Assembly (NCBI RefSeq): GCF_014205055.1
Contig: NZ_JACHMS010000001.1
Coordinates: 8,150,501-8,214,500 of the forward strand
DNA length: 64,000 nucleotides
Reading direction: 5' to 3'
From: Streptomyces luteogriseus
GTDB taxonomy: Bacteria > Actinomycetota > Actinomycetes > Streptomycetales > Streptomycetaceae
In this document: positions 29,662 to 38,699 of the stretch, piece after piece
Position numbering within the stretch: the first letter of the stretch is position 1
Layout of the letters: each line of letters starts with the position of its first letter
Notes under the pieces: generated by a model
Told to the model about the DNA's origin: nothing
Seen by the model: the letters and a program-made list of their open reading frames with translations, nothing else
The model's database searches: none
Translations under genes and position numbers: made by a program

Positions 29662-32256
29662 TCAGTGGGGCCGCCTGTTCGGCGGCGGGAGAAACGGCAG
29701 GTGGGCGTCGGTCGCCGGGTCGAGGGCCGCGCCGAGGGCCAGCAGGCACCCTGCCGTTCCGGTGGCGAGGTCCATGGAGAGCCGCATCATCTGGTGCCCG
29801 GGGAAGGCCAGTTGGCCCTGGTAGGCCATCGCGAACCAGCCGAGCCCGGCGATCTGCGCCGCCAGCCGGTCCTCCGTCGCACCCGGTGCGGTCGTGCGGC
29901 TGAGGTGCAGGATCATCCCGGCGCGGCCCTGGAAGAGGCCGGGCTGCGCGTAGAACCGCGAGGTCGCGGCGGTGATCACCCCGGAGCGGGCCGTCCCGAA
30001 CTCCCCGTCCAGCGCGGGGGAGTGGGTCACGAGGTCGTCGAGGACCATGCCGAGGCCCGCGCTGCCGTCGCCGAGGTAGGGCAGCGTCCGCCAGCCCTCG
30101 TCGACCTCCAGCGACCCGTTCTCGCGGGTCACGCAGGACGCCAGGTCCCGGCGCAGGGCCACGGCAGCCGCCTCCAGCCAGGCCTCCTCACCGGTCCACT
30201 CGTACTGCCGCAGCATGAGCAGGGCGGGGCCGCTCGCGCCGCGCAGCAGTCCGGCGCGCGGCCGGGACGTGGCCGGGACGGGCTCGGTGAGCCGCTGGAC
30301 GAGGATCCGCGCCGCCTCATGGGCCCGTTCGCCCAGCTCCGCCTCGCCGGTCGTAAGGGCCAGCTGTCCGAGAACGAGGCCGAGCCCGGCCAGTCCGCCG
30401 TGCAGGTCGGACGAGAGGTTCTGCCACCGTTCGGCGAGGATGCCCTCGACCAGGTCCAGTGCCCGCTGCCGGTGGCCGAGCCGGTCGAGGACCAGGGCGA
30501 CGCCCGCGAGCCCGTCGTACAGGCCGAGCGGGGTACCGATCGGGGCCGGTGCCGTCCGGTCCAGCAGCCAGCGCTCGCCCTCCTCGTACCGCTCGGCGCC
30601 GGCCGCGTCCAGCGCGAACAGCACCCCCGCGGCGCCGTGGGCGAGCCCGAGCCCGCCACCGTCGGAGAACTGCGCGACATCGCCGGGGAAGAGCCTGTCG
30701 TCGCGCTCGGGGGTGGCCGAGGCGAGGATGGCCTTGACCATCGAGTCGCGGCTGTACGGCCAGTCGCCCGGGTCCACCGGCGAGGACGGAGCGGCCACCG
30801 TACGGCCGGACACCTCCCGGGTGATCTCGGTGACCGCCTCGTCGAGGAACTCGCGTGGCACGTCCGGGAACTGCTCCGCGATCACCTCGGCCAGGTGCGC
30901 CGCCTTGCCCCGGTCGACCACGAACAGCGTGGTCACGGGCAGGAACAGGGCCAGGCGCAGACAGGCCAGCGCATAGCGGTCGATGTCGGCGCCCCGGCGG
31001 TCCGGCGGCGCGAAGAACCCGGGGTGGGCGACGACCTGGCGGCCGTTCTCCCCGACCGGGGCCGCGGCCTCGAAGTCGAGGAGGAACACCGTCTCCTCGT
31101 CCGGGGCGACCATGATGTTGAAGACGTGCAGGTCGTTGAAGACGATGCCCCGGGCGTGCACCGCCGCCACGGCCTCCTCCACCCTGCGGTGGATGCGCAG
31201 CGCCCACGCCGTGTAGGAGGCGACGGCCTTCGCGTCGGGGTCCTGGGTGAGCAGCGGATGCCGCTCCGCGAAGAAGGCGTTGAGCGGACGGCCCTCCAGG
31301 AAGTCCATCACCAGGAAGCGGTGCCCGCCGAGCTCGAACCAGTCCCGCACCTCCGGGACCACGCCCGTGCCCGCGACCTGCTCCAGCGCCTGCTTCTCGC
31401 GCTCCAGCCGCGCGATCGCGTCGGCCCCGTCCGAGGCCAGTCCCGCGTGCGGCCGCCCCTCCTTGAGGACGATCTTGCGCCCGTCGCGGGTGTCGGTGCC
31501 CGCGTACACCCCGCCACCGTTGGAGAAGTGCAGCGCCTTCTCGATGCGGTACGGCAGCTCGCCCGTCGTCGTGTCGTTCCGCGCGTCCAGGTGCGGCTGG
31601 AGGAAGGGCGGGAGGGTCACCCACTCCGGCACCTGGAAGGACGGCGCCCGCCGGTCCGGCACCAGCCGCCCCTCGCCGTCCCGCACCGCCGGCACCAGCG
31701 AGCCCCGCTCGTCCACGACGAACGCCCGGGCGAAGGCGCCGTAGCGCACGTACAGCGGGCCCTCGCCCCAGCGCAGGTCGGTGAGGATGTAGGGCCCCTC
31801 GAAACCCTCCAGCAACGCGCCCAGCTCGCGCAGCACCCGGTGCAGCTGCTCCTCGTCGGCCGGGTAGACGGTGACGAACTTGCCGCTGCCGTCGCGCGGG
31901 GCGTACTTGGTGTTGCGCAGGTGGAGCAGGTGCGGACCCGGCACGAACTTGAAGGGGACGCGCCGCTCGACGCAGTAGTCCCACACGATCCGGGCGATCT
32001 CCTCGGCGTTCGCCCGGGTCGCCGAGGCGTGGATCTTCCACCCCTGGGCCGGGCCCTGTACCGGTTCGCCGTCCGGGCCGAGCGGCGTCATGGTCTGCCA
32101 GTCGCCGATGCGGGCCGACTCCCAGCCCTCCGGCAGTGGCCGGCGGGCCGTCTCGTAGAGGTGGTCGGCCGTGCCTTGGCCGCCCCGCGCCAGCCGGTCC
32201 GGCGTCTCGTAGAAATGCCGGTCGGCCAGCGCGTACACCTCGTACCGCTTGTCCAT
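29662..32256 (-). CDS. ramC: Class III lanthipeptide synthetase
   Basis: An 864-residue trifunctional enzyme. The N-terminal lyase region (about 1-230) is followed by a Ser/Thr-kinase-like domain (about 240-500) with catalytic-loop variant GIVFNDLHVFNIMV and FLLDFEAA as the DFG equivalent, and a C-terminal LanC-like cyclase. The cyclase lacks the Cys-Cys-His zinc ligands of class I, II and IV enzymes, the class III hallmark. It phosphorylates and dehydrates Ser in RamS, then forms the rings. The ATG at 32256 is preceded by GGAGGGGG. It heads the ramC-ramS-ramA-ramB operon; the promoter, and presumably the RamR sites, lie in 32257-32441. Confidence 0.95.
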   Translation of the reverse strand: MDKRYEVYALADRHFYETPDRLARGGQGTADHLYETARRPLPEGWESARIGDWQTMTPLGPDGEPVQGPAQGWKIHASATRANAEEIARIVWDYCVERRVPFKFVPGPHLLHLRNTKYAPRDGSGKFVTVYPADEEQLHRVLRELGALLEGFEGPYILTDLRWGEGPLYVRYGAFARAFVVDERGSLVPAVRDGEGRLVPDRRAPSFQVPEWVTLPPFLQPHLDARNDTTTGELPYRIEKALHFSNGGGVYAGTDTRDGRKIVLKEGRPHAGLASDGADAIARLEREKQALEQVAGTGVVPEVRDWFELGGHRFLVMDFLEGRPLNAFFAERHPLLTQDPDAKAVASYTAWALRIHRRVEEAVAAVHARGIVFNDLHVFNIMVAPDEETVFLLDFEAAAPVGENGRQVVAHPGFFAPPDRRGADIDRYALACLRLALFLPVTTLFVVDRGKAAHLAEVIAEQFPDVPREFLDEAVTEITREVSGRTVAAPSSPVDPGDWPYSRDSMVKAILASATPERDDRLFPGDVAQFSDGGGLGLAHGAAGVLFALDAAGAERYEEGERWLLDRTAPAPIGTPLGLYDGLAGVALVLDRLGHRQRALDLVEGILAERWQNLSSDLHGGLAGLGLVLGQLALTTGEAELGERAHEAARILVQRLTEPVPATSRPRAGLLRGASGPALLMLRQYEWTGEEAWLEAAAVALRRDLASCVTRENGSLEVDEGWRTLPYLGDGSAGLGMVLDDLVTHSPALDGEFGTARSGVITAATSRFYAQPGLFQGRAGMILHLSRTTAPGATEDRLAAQIAGLGWFAMAYQGQLAFPGHQMMRLSMDLATGTAGCLLALGAALDPATDAHLPFLPPPNRRPH

Positions 32257-32441
32257 GCGTCCCCCTCCTGACGAGCACCGAGCTTTCCAGCCACCAGCCG
32301 GGCACGGACAGTCACGCCTGTCACGAGAACACCGTGCGGAACGCATGCGTTAAGACATGTTCGGATTCTTTCGAGCGTCCGCCTCCTCGCTGGTCCACGG
32401 AACGCCCACAGGGGCTGCGCAGGTGTCTCATTAGCGCTGTA

Positions 32442-34886
32442 ATGGCCAACGTGGTCAGTCAGGGCGCCCAAGAACGCGGAAAGCGATCGCTGCGTGCCGA
32501 AGGTGCCCTCAAGGCGATCGCGGTCGATCACGAGTCGCCCGAGCGGCTGCGCCGCGTCCTCGAGCAGGCACTCGTCTTCGCCGGTGCGGCGCTCGCCGCC
32601 GTCTACGGGCCCAGCGAGGACGGCGAGCTGCTCTGCCTGATGGAGTCGGCCGGCGTCCCGAGGACGCTGTACGGGCTGCGCGACAGCTACCCGTGCGCCG
32701 GGCGGTCCCCGGCCGCCGAGGCCCACCGCCGTGGACGGCCGGTGTCGCTGGGCCCGGCGGAACTCGCCGAGCACGCCCAGGCACGGCGCGTACCGTCGGG
32801 GGACTTCTCCCTGACGGCCCTGCCCGTGCGGGGCGGCGGCTGTCTGCTGGCCGTGACCGAACGGTCCGAGGGGTTCGGCCCCGGTGACCACCGCTGTCTG
32901 GAACTCATCGCGGACGCGGTCGCCTTCACCGCCCCGGCCGCACCCGCCGAGGCCGGTGACCTGCCGCCGAGCGCCTTCAGCCTCGCCATGGACACCGGAC
33001 GCGTCCGGGTCGGCGACGACCTGCTGGACCTGTTCGGCCTGGATCCCGTGGAGTTCGACGGCCGCGTCGAGACGCTGCTCGGTCTCACGGTCCCCGAGGA
33101 CCTGCCGTCGCTGATGTCCGTGGTGGAGGCCGACCACATGTCCATCGGCGACCGGGAGCTGGAGTTCCGGGTGCTCCAGCCCACCGGGCCGCCGAAGTGG
33201 CTCCGGCTGCGCGGACGCCTCCTGCCGGGCGGCGAGGGCCGCCCGGCACGTCTCGTGGGCACGGTCGTCGACGTCTCCACACTGCGCTCCGACGTCACCG
33301 ACGTCGCCCGCGTCCAGCGCCTGGCCGCCGCGCTGGCCACCGCCGTCACCGTCCGCGACGTCGGCAAGGCCGTGGTCGCCGCGCTGCGCCGGCCGCTGCG
33401 GGCCGACCGGATCGCACTCGCCGAGCTGGAGAGCGATCGCCTCGTCGTCACCGTCCTCGACCCGCCCGAACCCGAGGCCTGGCCCGAGCTGTGGCGGTCG
33501 GAGTGGCGCACCGAGTGGCCCGACGCACCCGTGCGCGCCATGCCCACGCTCGCCGCCGCGCTGCGCGAGGGCCGGGCCCGCATCTGGCCCGCGGGCAGCC
33601 CCCTGGAACGCGCCCTGGCCGAGGTCGGCCCCGGCGGCCTCGCCGTCCTGCCGCTGCCCGCCGGGAACCGCATGGCCGGAGCCTGTCTGATCGGCTGGGA
33701 CACCCCGCACGACTTCGGCACCGACGAACGCGCCCTGCTCACCGCCTGCGCGGGCCTCGCCGGACAGGCCCTGGTGCGGGCCCGGGCCTTCGACGCCGAG
33801 CACGAACTGGTCGGCATGCTCCAGCGCCAGCTGCTGCCACGCAGCCTGCCCCGGCTGCCGGGCGCGGTGGCCGTGGCCCGCTACCTGCCCAGCACGGCTG
33901 GGCTGGAACTCGGTGGCGACTGGTACGACGTCATCCCGCTGCCCGACAACCACGTCGCCCTCGTCATCGGCGACGTCCAGGGCCACAGCGCCGGCGCCGC
34001 CACCCTCATGGGCCAGATGCGCACCGCCCTGCGCGCCTACGCCGTCGAGGGGCATCCGCCGGACGTGGTGGTCGCGCACGCCAACCGGCTCCTCATGGAC
34101 ATGGAGAGCGACCTCTTCGCCACCTGCTGCTACGTCGACGTCGACCTGGAGGAGGGCGCCGCCTGGTGCGTGCGCGCCGGGCATCTGCCGCCGGTGCTGC
34201 GCTACCCGGACGGCAGGACCGAGATCGCGGAGGCGGAGGGCGGTCCGCCCCTCGGGGTGGTCACCCGGGCCGACTTCCCCATGAGCCCGCTCCGGCTCCC
34301 GCCCGGCACCGTCATCGCCCTGGTCACGGACGGGCTCGTCGAGACGCCCGAATCCGACATCGACGAGGGCATGGAGTACCTGGCCGAGCGGCTCGCCGAG
34401 GCCGCCCCCACCGACATGGGGCTCGTCGCCGACGCCCTCCTGGGCAACGCCCCGCGCAGCGACGACGTGGCCCTGCTCCTGCTGCGCTACGACGGCATGG
34501 AACTGCGCCCGCTCCGGGAGAGCTGGACGGTCTGGCGGGTGCCGCAGGCCGTCGGGCACGCCCGCCGCTTCGCCCGGCGCACCCTGCGCTCCTGGGGCGT
34601 CGCCGTGGACTACGACGCCGCGCTCCTCGTCGTCTCCGAACTCGTCACCAACGCCCTGGTCCACACCGACGACAAGGTCCGGATGGACCTCACCCTCGTC
34701 AACAACCGGCTGCGCATCGCCGTCGCCGACGCCTCACCCCGCTCCCCGGTCAGACCGGCGAGCATCGGCTGGGAGGCCACCGGCGGCCGGGGCATCCTCC
34801 TCGTCGAGGCCCTCTCCGCGACCTGGGGCACCCTGCCGGTCAGCGGCGGCAAACAGGTGTGGGCGGAACTGGTGCTGGGCCGCTGA
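32442..34886 (+). CDS. GAF/PAS SpoIIE-type phosphatase with C-terminal anti-sigma kinase-like domain
   Basis: An 814-residue regulator with a GAF-like domain (about 25-165), a PAS-like domain (about 175-280), a second GAF domain (about 290-430), a PP2C/SpoIIE phosphatase (about 445-660; LLPRSLPRLPGAVAVARYLP, GGDWYDVIP, VIGDVQGHSAGAATLMGQ, TDGLVETPESDIDEGM) and a HATPase domain (about 685-812; VVSELVTNALVHTDD and GGRGILLVEALS). One protein can thus in principle both phosphorylate (RsbW-like) and dephosphorylate anti-sigma antagonists. It diverges from ramC across a 185-base gap. The ATG at 32442 is the first codon of recognisable coding sequence. Confidence 0.9.
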   Translation: MANVVSQGAQERGKRSLRAEGALKAIAVDHESPERLRRVLEQALVFAGAALAAVYGPSEDGELLCLMESAGVPRTLYGLRDSYPCAGRSPAAEAHRRGRPVSLGPAELAEHAQARRVPSGDFSLTALPVRGGGCLLAVTERSEGFGPGDHRCLELIADAVAFTAPAAPAEAGDLPPSAFSLAMDTGRVRVGDDLLDLFGLDPVEFDGRVETLLGLTVPEDLPSLMSVVEADHMSIGDRELEFRVLQPTGPPKWLRLRGRLLPGGEGRPARLVGTVVDVSTLRSDVTDVARVQRLAAALATAVTVRDVGKAVVAALRRPLRADRIALAELESDRLVVTVLDPPEPEAWPELWRSEWRTEWPDAPVRAMPTLAAALREGRARIWPAGSPLERALAEVGPGGLAVLPLPAGNRMAGACLIGWDTPHDFGTDERALLTACAGLAGQALVRARAFDAEHELVGMLQRQLLPRSLPRLPGAVAVARYLPSTAGLELGGDWYDVIPLPDNHVALVIGDVQGHSAGAATLMGQMRTALRAYAVEGHPPDVVVAHANRLLMDMESDLFATCCYVDVDLEEGAAWCVRAGHLPPVLRYPDGRTEIAEAEGGPPLGVVTRADFPMSPLRLPPGTVIALVTDGLVETPESDIDEGMEYLAERLAEAAPTDMGLVADALLGNAPRSDDVALLLLRYDGMELRPLRESWTVWRVPQAVGHARRFARRTLRSWGVAVDYDAALLVVSELVTNALVHTDDKVRMDLTLVNNRLRIAVADASPRSPVRPASIGWEATGGRGILLVEALSATWGTLPVSGGKQVWAELVLGR

Positions 34887-34911
34887 CCCGGCCGGCGGGC
34901 GGTGCTCCCGC

Positions 34912-35607
34912 TCAGCCCAGCCGCTTCAGCAGTTCCTCCGCCAGCGGGGCCGACGACGCCGGGTTCTGGCCCGTGACCAGGTTGCGGTCGGTGACCACGT
35001 GCGGGGCCCACGGCTCACCGGTCCGCACGGTCACCCCGGCCTCGGTGAGACGGTCCTGGAGCAGCCACTTCGCGCGGTCGGCGAGGCCGCCCTGGATCTC
35101 CTCGGCGTTGGTGAAGGCCGCGACCTCGTAGCCGGCGAAGACGTTGGTGCCGTCGGCCCCGACGGCGGCCAGCAGCGCGGCCGGCCCGTGGCAGACGACC
35201 CCGAGCGGCCTGCCCGACTCCAGGGCCCGGGCGAGCAGCCGGCCGGAGTCGGCGTTCACGGCGAGGTCCTCCATCGGGCCGTGACCGCCGGGGTAGAAGA
35301 CGGCGGCGTAGTCGTCCAGGCGGACGTCCTCGAGCCGGACGGGACGCCGCAGCTCGGCGAAGGACTCCAGCGCCTTCGCGACCCGGTCGGCGTTTTCCTG
35401 TCCCCCGTTCACCTCGGCGGCCAGGGAGGCCCGGTCGACGGTGGGTACGACTCCGCCGGGCGTGGCCACGACGACCTCGTGGCCGGCGGCCCGGAACGCC
35501 TCGTACGGGGCGACGGCCTCCTCGGCCCAGAAGCCGGTGGGGTGTGCGGTGCCGTCGGCCAGGGTCCAGGTGTCGGCGCCGCTGACGACGAAGAGGATCT
35601 TCGACAT
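34912..35607 (-). CDS. DJ-1/PfpI superfamily protein, Hsp31-like
   Basis: A 231-residue DJ-1/PfpI protein. The nucleophile elbow is GVVCHGPAALL (Cys about 138, with the adjacent His). YPGGHGPMEDL and PGGVVPTVD match the Hsp31/YajL-like glyoxalase III and class I amidotransferase-like subgroup. Related proteins detoxify methylglyoxal or act as stress chaperones. It diverges from a LysR gene; three CCAATGGC copies in the shared region (35701-35741) suggest LysR control. Convergent with the phosphatase at 34886. Confidence 0.88.
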   Translation of the reverse strand: MSKILFVVSGADTWTLADGTAHPTGFWAEEAVAPYEAFRAAGHEVVVATPGGVVPTVDRASLAAEVNGGQENADRVAKALESFAELRRPVRLEDVRLDDYAAVFYPGGHGPMEDLAVNADSGRLLARALESGRPLGVVCHGPAALLAAVGADGTNVFAGYEVAAFTNAEEIQGGLADRAKWLLQDRLTEAGVTVRTGEPWAPHVVTDRNLVTGQNPASSAPLAEELLKRLG

Positions 35608-35700
35608 GGTGAGTGCATCTCCGTGGGGGACGAGCCGCGGTCGGTCAGCGCGGCGATGACTGGAACGATGACGACCGTATGCCCCTGGACCCGCGGTTTT

Positions 35701-35741
35701 CCAATGGCAGGGCCAATGGCAGCCATAGGAATCCCAATGGC
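35701..35741. promoter_or_regulatory. Triple CCAATGGC repeat in a divergent LysR-controlled region
   Basis: CCAATGGC occurs at 35701-35708, 35713-35720 and 35734-35741, spaced 12 and 21 bases. The repeats lie between the DJ-1/PfpI gene (leftward) and the LysR gene (rightward). LysR proteins typically bind several sites in such divergent regions. TAGGGT (35751-35756) is a likely -10 box for the LysR gene. Confidence 0.55.
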
Positions 35742-35764
35742 GGGGCGCGGTAGGGTCGGACCGT

Positions 35765-36700
35765 GTGAGGCCCCTCGATCCCCTCGGCGCGACCGGCACG
35801 CCCGCCCCGTACGACCTCAACCTGCTGCGGACCTTCCTGGCCGTCTACCGGTCGGGCTCCTTCACGGCCGCCGCGCAGCTGCTCGGCCTGTCCCAGCCGA
35901 CCGTCACCACGCAGATCCGCACCCTGGAGCGGCAGACCCGCCGGGAGCTGTTCGAACGGCTGCCGCGCGGCGTCGCCCCGACCGCCGTGGCCGACGAACT
36001 CGCCGCCCGCGTCGCGGCGCCCCTCGACGCGCTCGCGGAGGCCACGGGGCACGGTCCCCGGGAGCGGTCACGCGCCGAGCCGGTCCACCTCGCCGGGCCC
36101 GCCGAGCTGCTGTCCACCCGGGCCCTGCCCGCCCTCGCCCCGCTCGTCACCGAGGGCGTACGGCTGCGCGTCGCCATGGGGCTGACCGAGCCCCTGCTCG
36201 ACGAACTGCGCGCCGGCCGCCACGACCTGGTGATCGCCACCACCCGGCCGCGCGGCCGCACCCTGTCCGCGGTGCCGCTGACCGACGAGGAGTTCGTCCT
36301 GGTCGCCGCACCCGCCTGGGCCGACCGCGTCGCGCGGCGCCCGGCCGCCGACGGCTCCGCCGCGTTGCACGACATCCCACTGATCACGTACGCCGAGGAC
36401 CTGCCGATCGTGCGCCGCTACTGGCGGCACGTCTTCGGCCGGCGTCTGAACTGCCGCGCCGCCGTCTCGGTGCCGGATTTGAGGGCCGTCCTCGCGCTGG
36501 TCACGGCCGGTGCCGGCTACAGCGTGCTGCCGCGCTACCTGTGCGCCGGGGAACTGGCGTCCGGCGCGCTGGTCCTCCTCGACGCCCCCGAGGACGCGCC
36601 GATCAACACCGGCTTCCTCGTCCAGCGGCCGGGCACCTCGGACAACCCGCACGTGGCCCTCGTCCGCGACCGTCTGCTGGAGGCCGGCCGCACCTGGTGA
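35765..36700 (+). CDS. LysR-family transcriptional regulator
   Basis: A 311-residue LysR protein with an N-terminal helix-turn-helix (YDLNLLRTFLAVYRSGSFTA, LSQPTVTTQIRTLE; about 17-70) and a substrate-binding domain (about 105-305). TAGGGT lies 9 nt before the GTG and there is no ribosome site, so the transcript may be leaderless. It is divergent from the DJ-1/PfpI gene and probably controls it and itself. The inducer is unknown. Confidence 0.93.
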   Translation: MRPLDPLGATGTPAPYDLNLLRTFLAVYRSGSFTAAAQLLGLSQPTVTTQIRTLERQTRRELFERLPRGVAPTAVADELAARVAAPLDALAEATGHGPRERSRAEPVHLAGPAELLSTRALPALAPLVTEGVRLRVAMGLTEPLLDELRAGRHDLVIATTRPRGRTLSAVPLTDEEFVLVAAPAWADRVARRPAADGSAALHDIPLITYAEDLPIVRRYWRHVFGRRLNCRAAVSVPDLRAVLALVTAGAGYSVLPRYLCAGELASGALVLLDAPEDAPINTGFLVQRPGTSDNPHVALVRDRLLEAGRTW

Positions 36701-36774
36701 CGCCGCGGGCCGGCCGGGTACCCGCCGCGGCACAGGACGGAGAAACCGCCACGAGCCCAAGGAAGAGGAACGTC

Positions 36775-37194
36775 ATGGCTCAGTATGTCCGCGACATCAT
36801 GACCGGCGACCCGGTCACCGTCGAACCGCAGACCTCCGTCGCCGAGGTCGCGCGCATCATGCGCGACGAGGACCTCGGAGCCGTACTGGTGACGGACGGC
36901 GACCGGCTGCGAGGGGTGGTCACCGACCGTGACATCGTGGTGCGGACGGTCAGCCGGGGCGGCGACCCGGAGCGGATCACCGTGGCCGCCGCGTGCAGCG
37001 ACGAACTGGTCACCGTAGGCCCCGACGAGGGCCTGGCCCAGGCGGTGGAGCTGATGCGTGAGCACTCCGTGCGCCGCGTCCCGGTCGTCGACCACGGGCG
37101 CCCCGTGGGCATCGTCTCCCTGGGCGACCTGGCCATGGAGCGTGACCCGGAGTCGGCGCTCGGTGACATCAGCGCCGCGCGCCCCAACGCCTGA
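36775..37194 (+). CDS. Tandem CBS-domain protein
   Basis: A 139-residue stand-alone CBS pair: domain 1 about 7-60 (VRDIMTGDPVTVEPQTSVAEVARIM starts it) and domain 2 about 72-128 (HSVRRVPVVDHGRPVGIVSLGD). Such pairs bind adenine nucleotides and sense energy state. GGAAGAGGAA precedes the ATG. The gene is followed by a long stem-loop (37226-37284). No effector domain is present, so it probably regulates another protein. Confidence 0.92.
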   Translation: MAQYVRDIMTGDPVTVEPQTSVAEVARIMRDEDLGAVLVTDGDRLRGVVTDRDIVVRTVSRGGDPERITVAAACSDELVTVGPDEGLAQAVELMREHSVRRVPVVDHGRPVGIVSLGDLAMERDPESALGDISAARPNA

Positions 37195-37225
37195 CGGGAG
37201 CCCTGCCTTCTCGACCCGTCTTCCG

Positions 37226-37297
37226 AACCCCGGTCCGGCGCAGGAGAGTTCGACCCCGCGAGGCAGCTGCTCCGGACCGGGGTTTGTTCGGTTTTTC
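37226..37297 (+). terminator. Long stem-loop with T-rich tail after the CBS gene
   Basis: AACCCCGGTCCGG (37226-37238) pairs perfectly with CCGGACCGGGGTT (37272-37284): 13 bp with a 33-nt loop. It is followed by TTTGTTCGGTTTTT. The stem and T-run make it an intrinsic terminator of the + strand. The unusually long loop could carry a small RNA or internal structure. Confidence 0.65.
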
Positions 37298-37353
37298 GCT
37301 GGGGACTCGAACAAGGAGTGGAAGCAGAAGGAAGATGATGAGTCGTGGAGTCC

Positions 37354-37527
37354 ATGGACACCAGTGAGAAGCCCGTCGTCCGTCAGCACGAGACCGGCTG
37401 GTCGAAGGCACGCCGTCTGCGCGGAAAGGCCGCGCTGCGCACCTGCCTCCCCGCCGTCGAGGACCGGGGCACGCCCGGAGTGGCGCGCTCCGGGGCGGAG
37501 TGGAACATCGTCCGGGGTGAGGACTGA
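37354..37527 (+). CDS. Possible small protein of unknown function (57 aa)
   Basis: The frame from ATG 37354 encodes 57 residues starting MDTSEKPVVRQHETGWSKAR. About nine in ten codons end in G or C, the pattern of real genes in this genome, and GGAG lies 5 nt before the start. The protein is basic in its first half and has one Cys. No domain or membrane segment is visible and I do not recognise it. It lies between the CBS terminator and the rhamnose operon. Confidence 0.4.
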   Translation: MDTSEKPVVRQHETGWSKARRLRGKAALRTCLPAVEDRGTPGVARSGAEWNIVRGED

Positions 37528-37631
37528 TACCTCCCCCGTGGACCGCGCGGTGACGATCCGAGCAACTCCGCGCATCGACAACTAAAAGAAGTGATGTTCA
37601 GATCCGCCGGATCACGACTAAGGTGAACCGA

Positions 37632-38699
37632 ATGAAGGCTCTCGTGCTGTCCGGCGGCGCAGGAACAAGACTGAGGCCGATCACGCACACGTCGGCCAAG
37701 CAACTGGTGCCCGTGGCCAACAAGGCCGTGCTGTTCTACGGGTTGGAGTCGATCGCCGAAGCCGGCATCACCGATGTCGGCATGATCGTCGGGGACACCG
37801 CCGAGGAGATCGAGGAAGCGGTCGGGGACGGGGCGAGGTTCGGCCTCAAGGTCACCTACATCCCGCAGGAGCGGCCCCTCGGGCTGGCCCACGCGGTGCT
37901 GATCGCCCGGGACTACCTCGGTGACGACGACTTCGTGATGTACCTCGGAGACAACTTCATCGTCGGCGGCATCACCGGACTCGTCGAGGAGTTCCGCGGC
38001 AACCGGCCCGACGCCCAGATCCTGCTCACCCGCGTGGCCGACCCGCGTGCCTTCGGGGTCGCCGAACTCGACCCCTCCGGCCAGGTGATCGGCTTGGAGG
38101 AGAAGCCCGACCAGCCCAAGAGCGATCTCGCGCTGGTCGGCGTCTACATGTTCACGCCCCTCATCCACGAGGCGGTCCGCGCCATCGAACCCTCCTGGCG
38201 CGGCGAACTGGAGATCACCCACGCCATCCAGCACCTGATCGACACCCGCGCCGACGTGCGCTCCACGGTCATCAAGGGCTACTGGAAGGACACCGGCAAC
38301 GTCGGCGACATGCTCGAGGTGAACCGCACGGTCCTCGAAGCCATGGAGCGCCGTATCGACGGCGAGGTGGACGACGCGTCGGAGACCATCGGGCGCGTCG
38401 TGCTCGAAGAGGGCGCGCGGATCGTCAACTCCCGTGTCGTCGGCCCCGTCGTCATCGGCTCGGGCACCGTCGTCAGCAATTCCTACATCGGCCCCTTCAC
38501 CTCCGTCGCCGAGAACTGCCGGATCACCGACAGCGAGCTGGAGTTCTCCATCGTGCTGCGGGACTCCTCGATCCAGGGCGTCGGCCGCATCGAGGCCTCG
38601 CTGATCGGCCGGCACGTCGAGGTGACCCCCGCCCCCAGCGTCCCCAGCGCCCACCGTCTCGTCCTCGGAGATCACAGCAAGGTGCAGATCACTTCATGA
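37632..38699 (+). CDS. rfbA: Glucose-1-phosphate thymidylyltransferase (long RmlA type)
   Basis: A 355-residue nucleotidyltransferase. LSGGAGTRLRPIT is the nucleotide-binding signature and KQLVPVANKAVLFYGLESI follows. After residue about 245 a left-handed beta-helix region (EGARIVNSRVVGPVVIGSG) is typical of the long RmlA/StrD form common in antibiotic and surface-sugar loci. It makes dTDP-glucose from dTTP and glucose-1-phosphate. The ATG at 37632 (AAGGTGA upstream) is preferred over a GTG nine bases earlier. Its stop overlaps the rfbB start by 4 bp. Confidence 0.94.
   Translation: MKALVLSGGAGTRLRPITHTSAKQLVPVANKAVLFYGLESIAEAGITDVGMIVGDTAEEIEEAVGDGARFGLKVTYIPQERPLGLAHAVLIARDYLGDDDFVMYLGDNFIVGGITGLVEEFRGNRPDAQILLTRVADPRAFGVAELDPSGQVIGLEEKPDQPKSDLALVGVYMFTPLIHEAVRAIEPSWRGELEITHAIQHLIDTRADVRSTVIKGYWKDTGNVGDMLEVNRTVLEAMERRIDGEVDDASETIGRVVLEEGARIVNSRVVGPVVIGSGTVVSNSYIGPFTSVAENCRITDSELEFSIVLRDSSIQGVGRIEASLIGRHVEVTPAPSVPSAHRLVLGDHSKVQITS

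Noticed and set aside
28822..32271. A very long open frame on the + strand opposite ramC and ramA
   Set aside because: It mirrors the codon pattern of the minus-strand genes; its product is Arg/Pro-rich with no domain, and the minus frames contain complete enzyme motifs.
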